DNA from: AP-15 sp963795485
Lineage (GTDB): Bacteria; Pseudomonadota; Alphaproteobacteria; ATCC43930; CGMCC-115725
Direction: 5' to 3'
Assembly (NCBI GenBank): GCA_963795485.1
Contig: CAWCIL010000003.1
Span: forward strand, 62,001 to 126,000
DNA length: 64,000 nt
Shown: one piece after another, positions 49,283 through 57,841 of the stretch
How positions within the stretch are numbered: the stretch's first letter is position 1
Layout of the letters: each line of letters starts with the position of its first letter
Notes under the pieces: generated by a model
The model's input: only the letters and a program-made list of their open reading frames with translations
What the model was told of the DNA's origin: nothing
Databases searched by the model: none
Translations under genes and position numbers: made by a program

Positions 49283-50320
49283 ATGAAATTGGCGATCGCT
49301 CTCAGAGTTTCCGCCACCGCCGGCATCGACATGGAGCTAGTGGCCGAGGCGGAGCGGCTCGGCTATGCGGCGGTGTGGTGCGGCGAGGCCTATGGCACCG
49401 ACGCGGTGTCGCCGGTCGCCTGGGTGCTGGCGCGGACCACGCGCATCAAGGCCGGGACCAGCATCATGCAGATGGCGGCGCGCACCCCCGCCTGCGCGGC
49501 GATGACGGCGATGACCTTGCAGGCCTTGTCGGGCGACCGCTTTCTGTGCGGCATCGGGCCGTCGGGGCCGCAGGTGGTCGAAGGCTGGCACGGCGTGCCG
49601 TTCGGCAAGCCGCTCGCCCGCACTCGCGAATACATCGCGATCATCCGCCAGATCCTCGAGCGCAAGGCGCCGCTCGAATTTGCCGGCGAGCATTATCAAA
49701 TCCCGTACACCGGGCCGGGCTCGACCGGGCTCGGCAAGCCGCTCCGCAGCATCGTCCATGGCGACCCGAGCCTGAAGATCTACACCGCAGCGGTAGCCCC
49801 GGCCGGGCTGCGCACCGCCGGCGAGGTCGCGGACGGGACCCTGCCGTTTTTCATGTCGCCCGAGCAGGCCGAGGCGATCGTCGGTCCGGTGCGCGACGGC
49901 ATGGCCAAGGCCGGGCGCGGCAAGACTTTCGCCGATTTCGACTTGGCTCCCTATGTGCGGGTCGCGATCGGCGCCGACCTGGCGGCTTGCAGGGACACGA
50001 TCCGGCCCAATCTAGCGCTTTATATCGGCGGCATGGGCGCGCGCTCGAAGAATTTCTACAACGATCTGGCAAAACGCATGGGCTACGAAGAGGCGGCCGC
50101 GACAATCCAAGACCACTACCTCGCCGGCCGGCGCAAGGAGGCCGAGATGGCCGTGCCCGACGCGCTGATCGAGGAGACCTCGCTGATCGGCCCGAAAGAG
50201 CGTATCCGCGACCGGCTGCAGGCCTGGAAGGAGATCGCCAAGGACCACCGTATCGATTCGCTGGTGCTGGCCGGAACCGATGTCGCGGCCTTGCGCGTCG
50301 TCGCCGAGGCGGTGTTGTGA
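49283..50320 (+). CDS. LLM-class F420-dependent oxidoreductase-like protein
   Basis: 345 residues of the luciferase-like TIM barrel. Signatures: AEAERLGYAAVWCGEAYGTD, AWVLARTTRIKAGTSIMQM, RTPACAAMTAMTLQALSGDR, GIGPSGPQVVEGWHGVPFG and ADGTLPFFMSPEQAEAIVGP. Family members transfer hydride with F420 or FMN. Whether this organism makes F420 cannot be told here. Start ATG 49283, with the usual MKLAIALRVSA. The 2OG-Fe dioxygenase gene follows by 10 bp. Confidence 0.88.
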   Translation: MKLAIALRVSATAGIDMELVAEAERLGYAAVWCGEAYGTDAVSPVAWVLARTTRIKAGTSIMQMAARTPACAAMTAMTLQALSGDRFLCGIGPSGPQVVEGWHGVPFGKPLARTREYIAIIRQILERKAPLEFAGEHYQIPYTGPGSTGLGKPLRSIVHGDPSLKIYTAAVAPAGLRTAGEVADGTLPFFMSPEQAEAIVGPVRDGMAKAGRGKTFADFDLAPYVRVAIGADLAACRDTIRPNLALYIGGMGARSKNFYNDLAKRMGYEEAAATIQDHYLAGRRKEAEMAVPDALIEETSLIGPKERIRDRLQAWKEIAKDHRIDSLVLAGTDVAALRVVAEAVL

Positions 50321-50330
50321 GAGAGGTGCC

Positions 50331-51053
50331 ATGAGCGGCTCGCTGGGGACGCTCGCCGGCACGATCGAACGGGACGGCTTCGCCTTTGTCCGGGCGCCGC
50401 AAATGCGGGCGCTATTGGGCGAAGCCGAGTTGCGCGACTGGGACGCGCTCGCCGCCTGCTGGAACGATCTCGGCGTCGACGCCTATATGGCCGATGGCGG
50501 GCGCTATCGCCGCCGCCGCTTCGCCGCTTTCCGCGCGAATCCGGCTGGCCTCATGCGCAAACCGCACCAGCCGCATTATCAGAGCCAGGACTACAATCCG
50601 CTCAACGGCGGGATCGAGCGCTGGTTCGAGCCGGTGACCGAGGCCGCCGCCCGCCATCCGTCGCTGAGCGCGATCCTGCGCACGAGCCACGAATTGTTCG
50701 ACCGGATGACCCCGGCCTCGGTCCGGCCTGAGGCTTGGCACGTCGAACTGCACCAGTTCCGCATCGAGGCGCGGCCCGGCCAAGAAGGTCGCCCGACCCC
50801 GGAAGGAATGCATCGCGACGGGGTTGATTGGGTGTTGGTGCTGATGGTCCGGCGCGAGAACATCGCGAGCGGCGAGACTACGATCTACGACCTTGCCAAG
50901 CATCCGCTCGGCAGCTTCACCTTGACGGAGCCGCTCGACTCGGCTCTGGTCGATGACAGCCGGGTGTTCCACGGCGTCACCGCGGTCGAGCCGCTCGACC
51001 CGCGATTGCCGGCCTATCGCGATGTGCTGGTGGTGACCTTCCGCCGGGAATAA
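50331..51053 (+). CDS. 2OG-Fe dioxygenase family protein (PF10014-like)
   Basis: 240 residues. The iron-binding HxD occurs in EGMHRDGVDWVLVLMVRREN and the distal His in VDDSRVFHGVTAVEPLDP, with a final Arg for 2-oxoglutarate in YRDVLVVTFRRE. This branch includes amino-acid hydroxylases such as isoleucine dioxygenase, and YcfA/COG4340-type proteins. HYQSQDYNPLNGGIERWFEP is typical of it. The substrate is likely a free amino acid but is not shown. It is co-transcribed with the LLM-family oxidoreductase. Confidence 0.82.
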   Translation: MSGSLGTLAGTIERDGFAFVRAPQMRALLGEAELRDWDALAACWNDLGVDAYMADGGRYRRRRFAAFRANPAGLMRKPHQPHYQSQDYNPLNGGIERWFEPVTEAAARHPSLSAILRTSHELFDRMTPASVRPEAWHVELHQFRIEARPGQEGRPTPEGMHRDGVDWVLVLMVRRENIASGETTIYDLAKHPLGSFTLTEPLDSALVDDSRVFHGVTAVEPLDPRLPAYRDVLVVTFRRE

Positions 51054-51075
51054 CGGCAATCGTCCGCGGAATTGG

Positions 51076-51357
51076 CTAGGGGCGGGCGTGCAGCAGGATT
51101 TGCGTCGCTGTCCAAATCATGCCGCCGACGGCCAGCGACGCGGCGACGCCGACCCCGATCACCCATTTGATCAGGCGCAGCTCGACCTCGGCGATCTCGC
51201 GCCGCAGATCGGCAATGTCGGTCTTGGTCGCGAGGTTTGAGAGATCGAAATCCTGCGCCTGCCGCACCGCGCGCGTGACCGCCTCGGCCTGCGCGTCGGT
51301 GAAGCCCGAGGCCTTCAGGTCCTTGACGAGCTCGTGCGTGTCGAGCGTGCTGATCAT
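51076..51357 (-). CDS. Small coiled-coil membrane protein, DUF1640-like, copy 1
   Basis: 93 residues. Conserved head STLDTHELVKDLKASGFTDA, then QAEAVTRAVRQAQ; a coiled coil (NLATKTDIADLRREIAEVEL); one C-terminal membrane helix (WVIGVGVAASLAVGGMIWTA). The tail-anchored layout is shared with the gene at 24494 and its tandem copy at 51523. Function unknown; mitochondrial relatives (CCDC90/MCUR1) regulate calcium uptake, which need not apply here. Confidence 0.65.
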   Translation of the reverse strand: MISTLDTHELVKDLKASGFTDAQAEAVTRAVRQAQDFDLSNLATKTDIADLRREIAEVELRLIKWVIGVGVAASLAVGGMIWTATQILLHARP

Positions 51358-51522
51358 CGCCGGGCAATGTAGCGGCGTCGGCAGCGCCTGCCCAGCCGAT
51401 GGCCAGCTTCCCCGCGAAAAAGCGAGAGATCCGCGCTGCCGACAATCGCGACGAGTTGATGGCGGCCTTCCGCCGCGAGTTGCGCAACGGCATGGAGAAC
51501 TCGAAGGGTTCCGGGGAACCGG

Positions 51523-51783
51523 CTAGGGATGCGCGTGCAGCAGGATTTGCGTCGCCGTCCAGATCATCCCGCCCATGGCCAGCGCCGCAGCGACGCCGAC
51601 CCCGATCACCCACTTGATCAGGCGCAGCTCGAGTTCCGCTAGATCGATCTTGGTGGCCAGGTTCGACAGGTCGAGATCCTGCGCCTGCCGCACCGCGCGC
51701 GTGACCGCCTCGGCCTGCGCGTCGGTGAAGCCCGAGGCCTTCAGGTCCTTGACGAGCTCGTGTGTGTCGAGCGTGCTGATCAT
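51523..51783 (-). CDS. Small coiled-coil membrane protein, DUF1640-like, copy 2
   Basis: 86 residues, nearly identical to copy 1 over the first 45 residues and the membrane helix. Seven residues of the coiled coil are missing: copy 1 reads TDIADLRREIAEVEL where copy 2 reads IDLAELEL. That is exactly one heptad. Upstream DNA is duplicated as well (about 51358-51410 against 51784-51836), so the whole gene with its promoter was copied in tandem. Confidence 0.65.
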   Translation of the reverse strand: MISTLDTHELVKDLKASGFTDAQAEAVTRAVRQAQDLDLSNLATKIDLAELELRLIKWVIGVGVAAALAMGGMIWTATQILLHAHP

Positions 51784-51938
51784 CGTCGGGCAATGTAGCG
51801 GCGTCGGCAGCGCCTGCCCAGCCGATGAGCGGTCCGCAGCGGCGGCAGCGTCGCCACAGCCGGAAGCGCGGTAAAAGTTATGCGAGCGACCTTGAGCAAG
51901 GCTAGGATTGTCGATCAACCGACACAGGGAGCTTGCCG

Positions 51939-52889
51939 ATGTCGCAGCATCATGTCTTGCCGGCCAGCCCGGAAACCTGCCATTGGGGATTCTTCGATCC
52001 TGCACTGAAGCCGGTGCTGACCGTCGCCTCGGGCGATACCGTGACCCTCGACAGCGTATCGGGTGGGCCCGACATCTTGCCGGCCGACGGCCGCTTCGAC
52101 ATCCTGCCCGAGCACAGGGCGATCCATGCGGCGATCGAGCCGAAGCTCGGGGCGCACATCCTGACCGGACCGATCGCGGTCGAGGGGGCCGAGCCCGGGG
52201 ATACGTTGGCGATCGAGATCCTGGCGATCGATCCGCGACAGAATTGGGGCTATACCCGGATCCGCCCGCTTTCCGGGACGCTGCCCGAGGATTTCCCGGT
52301 GCGCCGCACCTGGCACACCGCGATCGACCGCCAGCGCGGCATCGCCACCGTGCCGTGGGGAGCCGAGATCGAGCTGGCGCCATTTTTCGGAGTCATGGGG
52401 GTGGCGCCGCCGCCGGCCTATGGTGCGGTTACCTCGATCGTGCCGCGCGAATTCGGCGGCAACATGGATCTCAAGGAATTGACCGCGGGCACCACGCTCT
52501 TTCTGCCGGTGTGGAACCCGGGTGCGCTGTTTTCGGCCGGCGACGGCCACGGTGTGCAGGGCGACGGCGAGGTCTGCGTGACCGCGCTCGAAACCGCGCT
52601 GACCGGCACCTTCCGCGTGACCCTGCGAAAGGACATGCCGATCGACCTGCCGCGCGCCGAGACGCCGACGCACCTGATCACGATGGGGTTCGACGAAGAC
52701 CTCGACGATGCGGCCAAGACCGCGCTGCGCCAGATGATCATCCTGATCGGGGAGCGCATGGGCCTCGGGCGCGAGGACGCCTATATGTTCTGCAGCCTCG
52801 CGGTCGACATGCGGGTGACCCAGCTCGTCGACGGCAACAAGGGCATCCACGCGATGCTGCCCAAGCGCTACGTCAACGGCGGCCAGTAG
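51939..52889 (+). CDS. Acetamidase/formamidase family protein
   Basis: 316 residues of the FmdA/AmdA family, which hydrolyse formamide or acetamide to ammonia and the acid. Signatures: WGFFDPALKPVLTVASGDTV, TGPIAVEGAEPGDTLAIEIL, PFFGVMGVAPPPAYGAV, PREFGGNMDLKELTAGTTLF, FSAGDGHGVQGDGEVCVTAL with the conserved metal-binding region, and EDAYMFCSLAVDMRVTQLVD. ATG 51939 follows AGGGAG; the TTG two codons earlier is unlikely. A nitrogen-scavenging enzyme, soluble. Confidence 0.92.
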   Translation: MSQHHVLPASPETCHWGFFDPALKPVLTVASGDTVTLDSVSGGPDILPADGRFDILPEHRAIHAAIEPKLGAHILTGPIAVEGAEPGDTLAIEILAIDPRQNWGYTRIRPLSGTLPEDFPVRRTWHTAIDRQRGIATVPWGAEIELAPFFGVMGVAPPPAYGAVTSIVPREFGGNMDLKELTAGTTLFLPVWNPGALFSAGDGHGVQGDGEVCVTALETALTGTFRVTLRKDMPIDLPRAETPTHLITMGFDEDLDDAAKTALRQMIILIGERMGLGREDAYMFCSLAVDMRVTQLVDGNKGIHAMLPKRYVNGGQ

Positions 52890-52972
52890 GAGCGGGAATT
52901 AGAAAGCAAGCGGCGGATAGAGGCCGGCCGGCCTCCGCGCCATCTTCCCGTCACAAGGATGATGCGCAGGAG

Positions 52973-54040
52973 ATGACGATGCTCGATTTTGACAAATGCT
53001 GGGCGGCGGTGGAAAGCCGCGATCCCGCCGGCGATGGCAGCTTTCTCTATGGCGTGCGGACGACCGGCGTCTATTGCCGGCCGGGCTGCCCGTCGCGGCG
53101 GCCGTTGCGCGCCAACACGGCGTTCTTCGCAACCATCGCCGAGGCCGAGGCGGCCGGGTTGCGGGCGTGCAAGCGCTGCCGCCCGACCGACGCCTCGACC
53201 GCTTCGCGGCACCTCGCGGCGATCGAAAAGGCGTGCGCGCTGCTGCGGATGAGCGAGACGATGCCGAGCCTGGCGCAACTCGCCGACGCGGCGGCGATCA
53301 GCCGGTTTCATTTTCACCGGGTGTTCAAGCAGGTCACCGGCGCCACCCCGCGCGACTACGCCCGGACCCACCGGCTCGGCCGATTGGCCCAGCGGCTCGA
53401 TGCCGGAGAAAAGGTCACCCAAGCGATCTATGCCGCGGGGTTCGGGTCGAGCTCGCGTGCCTATGAGGCGGCGCCGGGGGCGCTCGGCATGACCCCTGGG
53501 GCGCGGCGGCGCGGCGGCAACGGCGAGACGGTCCGCTTTGTGACGGTGCCGACCCCGCTTGGCTGGGCATTGGTCGCGGCCACGGCGCGCGGGGTGTGCA
53601 CGACCGCACTCGGCGACGACCGCGAGCACCTCGCGGCGATGGTCCGGCAGCGCTTTCCGGCGGCCTCAGTGGTGGCCGAAGACCAGGGGCTGAAGGACTG
53701 GGCCGAGCGGGTAGTGCGGGTCATCACCGACCCGGGCCAAGCGCTCGACCTGCCGCTCGACATCCGCGGCACCGCGTTTCAGGCGCGGGTATGGCGCGCC
53801 TTGCAGAAGATCCCGCTCGGCCGGACCGCGAGCTATTCCGAAATCGCGCGGGCATTGGGGCAACCCAAGGCAGTGCGCGCGGTGGCGCAAGCCTGCGCCG
53901 CGAACAACCTGGCGCTGATCGTGCCGTGCCACCGGGTGATCCGCGAGGATGGCGATCTCGCCGGCTATCGCTGGGGAGTGGAGCGTAAGCGGGCCTTGCT
54001 CGAACGCGAGCGGGCAGCGGCGGCAGATGCCGCCGCCTGA
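52973..54040 (+). CDS. ada: Bifunctional Ada: transcriptional regulator and O6-methylguanine-DNA methyltransferase
   Basis: 355 residues. The N-terminal zinc domain takes methyl groups from DNA phosphotriesters: Cys35 in TTGVYCRPGCPSRRPLRANT and RACKRCRP complete the four-Cys site. AraC-type helix-turn-helix (ISRFHFHRVFKQVTGATPRD, YAAGFGSSSRAYEAAP) at about 85-180. The C-terminal methyltransferase has the active Cys in ALIVPCHRVIREDGDLAGYR and the DNA-recognition stretch FQARVWRALQKIPLGRTASY. ATG 52973 follows AGGAG. It overlaps the 2OG-Fe(II) oxygenase gene by 14 bp, making an alkylation-repair operon. Confidence 0.95.
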   Translation: MTMLDFDKCWAAVESRDPAGDGSFLYGVRTTGVYCRPGCPSRRPLRANTAFFATIAEAEAAGLRACKRCRPTDASTASRHLAAIEKACALLRMSETMPSLAQLADAAAISRFHFHRVFKQVTGATPRDYARTHRLGRLAQRLDAGEKVTQAIYAAGFGSSSRAYEAAPGALGMTPGARRRGGNGETVRFVTVPTPLGWALVAATARGVCTTALGDDREHLAAMVRQRFPAASVVAEDQGLKDWAERVVRVITDPGQALDLPLDIRGTAFQARVWRALQKIPLGRTASYSEIARALGQPKAVRAVAQACAANNLALIVPCHRVIREDGDLAGYRWGVERKRALLERERAAAADAAA

Positions 54041-54746
54041 GGCGGCGGCCGACCGCGTCGCCGCGACCCAATGGCCGGCGGTGGCGGCCGCGCTCGACGA
54101 GCGTGGCTACGCCACCCTGCCGGCGCTGCTCGACGCCGAGGAATGCCGCAGGCTCGCCGCTCTCTACGCCGACGACGGCGTTTTCCGCAGCCGGGTCGTG
54201 ATGCAGCGCCACGGCTATGGCAGCGGCGAGTACAAATACTTGCGCTATCCGCTGCCTGAGCAGGTCGAGGCATTGCGCCGGGCGCTCTACCCGCATCTGG
54301 CGGCGATCGCCAATCGCTGGCACGAGCGGCTGCGCGAGGACCGGCGGTTTCCGCCAACGCTTGGCGCCTATCTCGCGGAGTGCCATCGCGCGGGTCAGGA
54401 ACGGCCGACGCCGCTGCTTCTCAAATACGGCGCCGGCGATTACAACTGCCTGCACCAGGACCTCTACGGCGCGCTAGTCTTTCCGCTGCAGCTGACGGTG
54501 CTGCTCAGCGATCCGGCGCAGGAGTTTGCCGGCGGCGAGTTCCTGCTGGTCGAGCAGCGGCCGCGGATGCAGTCGCGCGGCGAGGTCGTGCCGTTGCGGC
54601 AGGGCGAGGCGGTCATTTTCCCGGTGCATCATCGCCCGGTCGAGGGTGCGCGCGGCCCCCACCGCGTGATCATGCGCCACGGCGTCAGCCGCATCCGCAG
54701 CGGCGAGCGCTGCACCCTCGGCATCATCTTTCACGACGCGGCGTAA
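54027..54746 (+). CDS. 2OG-Fe(II) oxygenase linked to ada
   Basis: 239 residues. Iron ligands H and D in YNCLHQDLYGALVFPLQLTV, distal His and 2OG-binding Arg in RGPHRVIMRHGVSRIRSGER, and the usual LRQGEAVIFPVHHR strand. The N-terminal part has RHGYGSGEYKYLRYPLPEQV. The reading frame begins inside the 3' end of ada, so it should be induced with it by alkylation damage. It is not AlkB by sequence pattern, but the coupling suggests oxidative repair or tolerance of alkylated nucleic acid; that is inference. Confidence 0.85.
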   Translation: MPPPEAAADRVAATQWPAVAAALDERGYATLPALLDAEECRRLAALYADDGVFRSRVVMQRHGYGSGEYKYLRYPLPEQVEALRRALYPHLAAIANRWHERLREDRRFPPTLGAYLAECHRAGQERPTPLLLKYGAGDYNCLHQDLYGALVFPLQLTVLLSDPAQEFAGGEFLLVEQRPRMQSRGEVVPLRQGEAVIFPVHHRPVEGARGPHRVIMRHGVSRIRSGERCTLGIIFHDAA

Positions 54747-54752
54747 GCGCTC

Positions 54753-56315
54753 TCAGCTGCGCTCCGGTTCGGCGATTGCGGCGGACCAGGGGGACATCAC
54801 GTCCGAGATGCCGTGGTTCATCCCGTCGGCGTCGCGCAGCACGAGGTTGGGACAGGCGAAGCGGGTCGGGAACACGCCGTGCTCGACCAAAGTCGCGCCG
54901 CGCTTGGCCGAGAGCTGATCGATAATTGTCGCGGGCAGCCGGCGGTCGATGCCGAACCGCTCGCCGCCGCTGACGTCGATGCGCGGGTGGTGCGCCGCCG
55001 TGTGCGGGTCCATGCCGAAATCGACGACAAAGCTCGTCATCTGCAATACCGCGGCCAGGATGCGCCGTCCGCCCGAGGCGCCGGCGCCGAACCAAGGCCG
55101 CCCGTCGCGCATGGCCACGAGCGGGCACATATTGGTCAGTGCGCGCTTCCCCGGCGCCATCGAATTCGGCCGGCCGGGACGCGGGTCGAACCACATGACG
55201 CCGTTGTTCATCAGGATGCCGGTGTCGGGCAGCACATAGCGGCTGCCGAAGCTCGACAGCAGCGTGGTGGTCAGTGCGGCGATCGTGCCCTCGCGGTCGA
55301 TCGCGGTGATGTGCGAGGTCGAGGTCGGCGCCGCGGTCTCGGCGTCGCCCGCGTGCTCGAGCCGGTCGGCATAAGCCTCGCGCAACGCCTCAATGACGGC
55401 GGTAAAATAGGCGGCGTCGGGTTTTGCGCCGAAGCGCTGCCGGCCGAGCCGTTCCATCACAAAGGCCAGGGTAGGGCCGGCGGTCATCCCGGGCGCCGCC
55501 TGCAAGATCGCGCCGCGATACGGAATCGCCAGCGCCGGCACGACCCGCGCGCGACAGAGGGCGAGGTCCTCGGCTGCCAGGACGGCGCCCGCGGCGTGCA
55601 GATCGGCGGTGATCGCGTGCCCGATGTCGCCCTGATAGAAATCGTCGGGACCGGCCGCGCCGAGGCGGTCTAGGGTGTCGGCGAGACGCCCGAGCGGCAG
55701 GTTCAAGCCGTTATCGTCGGGCGGACAGACCGGCGGCAGGCCGTCCGGCAGCCAGATCCGCCGGCTCTCGTCGTAAAGCCGCAACTCCGCCGCGGCCGCC
55801 GCGACCTTGATCGTCGTAAACCAGTCGACCGGCAAGCCCCGGCGCGCCAACGCCGCCGCCGGCGCCGCCAACTCACGCCACGGCAGCCGACCAAAGCGCT
55901 CGACCGCCATCGCATAGCCGCGCACCGCGCTCGGAACCGCAAAAGCGAGCGGGCCGTGGATGTTGCGGTCGCCCTCGACCTGCGGCCAGGTAAAGAGCTC
56001 GGTCTTGCTGGCGCCGGTCAGCTGGTAGGCGGCGGGATCGAGGCCACGCGGCGCCACCGGGCCGAAATCGATGGCCTCGGCATGATCGGCGCCGGCAGGG
56101 TGGACGACCATGAAGCCGATGGCGCCGAGCCCGCTGTTCCACGGCTCGACCGCGGCCAAGGCCAGCGCCGTCGCCACGGCGGCATCGACAGCGGTGCCGC
56201 CCGCGGCCAGGATTTCGGCGCCGATAAGGGCGGCGGTGCGGTTTTGCGCGGCGACGATGCCGCCCTTGGACGAGGCACCCGGTTTGCGGATCTCCCAATT
56301 CTGGGTCAGGTGCAT
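54753..56315 (-). CDS. ggt: Gamma-glutamyltransferase / glutathione hydrolase family protein
   Basis: 520 residues, an N-terminal-nucleophile precursor that cuts itself before Thr333 (APTSTSHITAIDREG; the family has TTH). Other marks: SKGGIVAAQNRTAALIGAEI, AVDAAVATALALAAVEPWNS, NGVMWFDPRPGRPNSMAPGK and the oxyanion loop FGAGASGGRRI. No signal peptide is evident, unlike E. coli Ggt, so it may be a cytoplasmic acylase-like member. It converges with the 2OG oxygenase gene and overlaps the DUF427 gene by 10 bp. Confidence 0.88.
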   Translation of the reverse strand: MHLTQNWEIRKPGASSKGGIVAAQNRTAALIGAEILAAGGTAVDAAVATALALAAVEPWNSGLGAIGFMVVHPAGADHAEAIDFGPVAPRGLDPAAYQLTGASKTELFTWPQVEGDRNIHGPLAFAVPSAVRGYAMAVERFGRLPWRELAAPAAALARRGLPVDWFTTIKVAAAAAELRLYDESRRIWLPDGLPPVCPPDDNGLNLPLGRLADTLDRLGAAGPDDFYQGDIGHAITADLHAAGAVLAAEDLALCRARVVPALAIPYRGAILQAAPGMTAGPTLAFVMERLGRQRFGAKPDAAYFTAVIEALREAYADRLEHAGDAETAAPTSTSHITAIDREGTIAALTTTLLSSFGSRYVLPDTGILMNNGVMWFDPRPGRPNSMAPGKRALTNMCPLVAMRDGRPWFGAGASGGRRILAAVLQMTSFVVDFGMDPHTAAHHPRIDVSGGERFGIDRRLPATIIDQLSAKRGATLVEHGVFPTRFACPNLVLRDADGMNHGISDVMSPWSAAIAEPERS

Positions 56316-56719
56316 CGCGCCTGGCCGCTTAAGTCTCGGTGATCGAAATCGACCCGGTTCGTATAGAAGGCGTAATAGCCGGCGATCCCGGCCACCTCGT
56401 CATACGGGTTCGGATAGCCCCAGATTGCGTTTTCCGCTCGCCGGGTTTCGCGGCCGGCGGAGACTTCGATCGTCCAGTACGACGCTTCGCCCTTGAACGG
56501 GCAGCGGCTGTGATGGTCGGTCGGCCGCATCAGGTCGAGCCGCACGTCCTTTTCCGGAAAGTAGTGCACCGGGTCGTGGCCGGTCTCCTCGACCCGCAAG
56601 GTGGCGGTGCTGTCGGCGATCGTGGTTCCGGCGAATACGACCTTGAGATGCCGCCGATCGGGCACGAGGTCGACGCGATGCTCGGGTTGGCTGACGAAGC
56701 CAGGCGCAGAGTTAGGCAT
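56306..56719 (-). CDS. DUF427 domain protein
   Basis: 137 residues of the compact beta DUF427 fold: HLKVVFAGTTIADSTATLRV, HDPVHYFPEKDVRLDLMRPT, HHSRCPFKGEASYWTIEVSA, ENAIWGYPNPYDEVAGIAGY and VDFDHRD. The family is widespread and its function unknown. ATG 56719 follows GGGAG. It is translated just before and into the gamma-glutamyltransferase gene, hinting at a shared pathway. Confidence 0.88.
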   Translation of the reverse strand: MPNSAPGFVSQPEHRVDLVPDRRHLKVVFAGTTIADSTATLRVEETGHDPVHYFPEKDVRLDLMRPTDHHSRCPFKGEASYWTIEVSAGRETRRAENAIWGYPNPYDEVAGIAGYYAFYTNRVDFDHRDLSGQARCT

Positions 56720-56732
56720 CGGAGGCTCCCTC

Positions 56733-56993
56733 TCAATGTTGCGGCGCGCTGTCGCTATTGAACGAGGCAATGCATTGCGCGTGCAGCTGCGGATCGGTGA
56801 TCGGCCCGCATTCTTCCTGCATGCGCTTGGCGCGGAACGACTTGTTGCCGTGCACCACCTGCGAATAATGCTCGCTCTGCTTGACATTCGCCGCGGCTGC
56901 CGGGTTGTTCTGCGGCATCGTCTGCGCCGAGACGGTTCCGGCGGCCGCCAGCATCAGCGCCGCGGCCAGTATCTTTGCTCCATAGCTCGGCAT
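56733..56993 (-). CDS. Small secreted or periplasmic protein
   Basis: 86 residues. A signal peptide (KILAAALMLAAAGTVSAQ) leads to a short mature part, NNPAAAANVKQSEHYSQVVH and FRAKRMQEECGPITDPQLHA, with two Cys that could form a disulphide. I recognise no family. The AGGAGGAGG ribosome-binding site is strong, so it is probably well expressed. It lies between the SDR and DUF427 genes on the same strand. Confidence 0.65.
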   Translation of the reverse strand: MPSYGAKILAAALMLAAAGTVSAQTMPQNNPAAAANVKQSEHYSQVVHGNKSFRAKRMQEECGPITDPQLHAQCIASFNSDSAPQH

Positions 56994-57013
56994 GGATTGC
57001 TCCTCCTCCTGGG

Positions 57014-57769
57014 TCAATCGGCCATGGTCAGCCCGCCGCTGACGCTCAAGACCTGGCCGGTGATGTAATCCGATCGTCCGCTCAAAAAAAACAGGACCGC
57101 CTGCGCGATCTCGATCGGCTGGGCGATCCGGCGGAACGGGATGGCGCGGGTCAGCGCCTCTCTGATCCGTTCCGGCTGGCGTTGGAACAGCGGCGTGTCG
57201 GTCGGGCCGGGGCACACGCAATTGACATTGATGCGGTAGCGCGCGAGCTCGCGGGCGAGCGATTTGGTAAAGGCGATCAGCCCGCCCTTGGCCGCGGCAT
57301 AGACGGTCTCGCCCATGCTGCCGACCCGCCCGGCGTCGCTCGAGATGTTGACGATCTTGCCGGCCCTGGCCTCGACCATTGGCGGCAAGACGCCGCGGGT
57401 CAGCCAGATCGCCCCCATCAAGTTGATGGCAATGAGGCGGTCCCACATTTCCGGCGGGTTTTCGAGAAACGGCTGGATCTGGTCCCAACCGGCGGCATTG
57501 ACCAAGCCGTCCGCCCGGCCCGCCCGCCGATGCACCGCCGCGACAAAGTCGTCGACGGAGGTTTTGACGGTCAGGTCGAGCGGCAGATAGTTGATGGCGC
57601 CGCCGTCCGAGCCGCCCTGGGCCGCTGCCGTTCGTCCGCCCTCCTCGTCGATGTCGCCGATAAACACCTTGGCGCCTTCTGCGGCCAACAACAGCGCAGT
57701 TGCTCTGCCGATGCCGGAGGCGCCACCGGTGACGATGACGGTTCGTCCTTGCAGATCCATCGCTGACAT
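57014..57769 (-). CDS. SDR-family NAD(P)-dependent oxidoreductase
   Basis: 251 residues of the classical short-chain dehydrogenase fold. Cofactor site VTGGASGIGRATALLLA followed by an Asp in IGDIDEEGG (NAD preference); NAAG in DGLVNAAGWDQIQPF; catalytic Ser in VNISSDAGRVGSMGE; Y-x-x-x-K in VYAAAKGGLIAF; and PGPTDTPLF. It resembles BadH/FabG-like hydroxyacyl-CoA or ketone reductases. The small secreted-protein gene follows by 20 bp. Confidence 0.9.
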   Translation of the reverse strand: MSAMDLQGRTVIVTGGASGIGRATALLLAAEGAKVFIGDIDEEGGRTAAAQGGSDGGAINYLPLDLTVKTSVDDFVAAVHRRAGRADGLVNAAGWDQIQPFLENPPEMWDRLIAINLMGAIWLTRGVLPPMVEARAGKIVNISSDAGRVGSMGETVYAAAKGGLIAFTKSLARELARYRINVNCVCPGPTDTPLFQRQPERIREALTRAIPFRRIAQPIEIAQAVLFFLSGRSDYITGQVLSVSGGLTMAD

Positions 57770-57841
57770 CCCGCGCCGACGCCTTGTTGCCCCGAATGTT
57801 CCTCGCAGGCGACGGATGTTCTCCGCAGGCGGCCGGCGGTG

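Noticed and set aside
51399..51617. 72-residue plus-strand open frame between the two DUF1640-like copies
   Set aside because: It runs antisense into the duplicated gene and matches no family; treated as chance.
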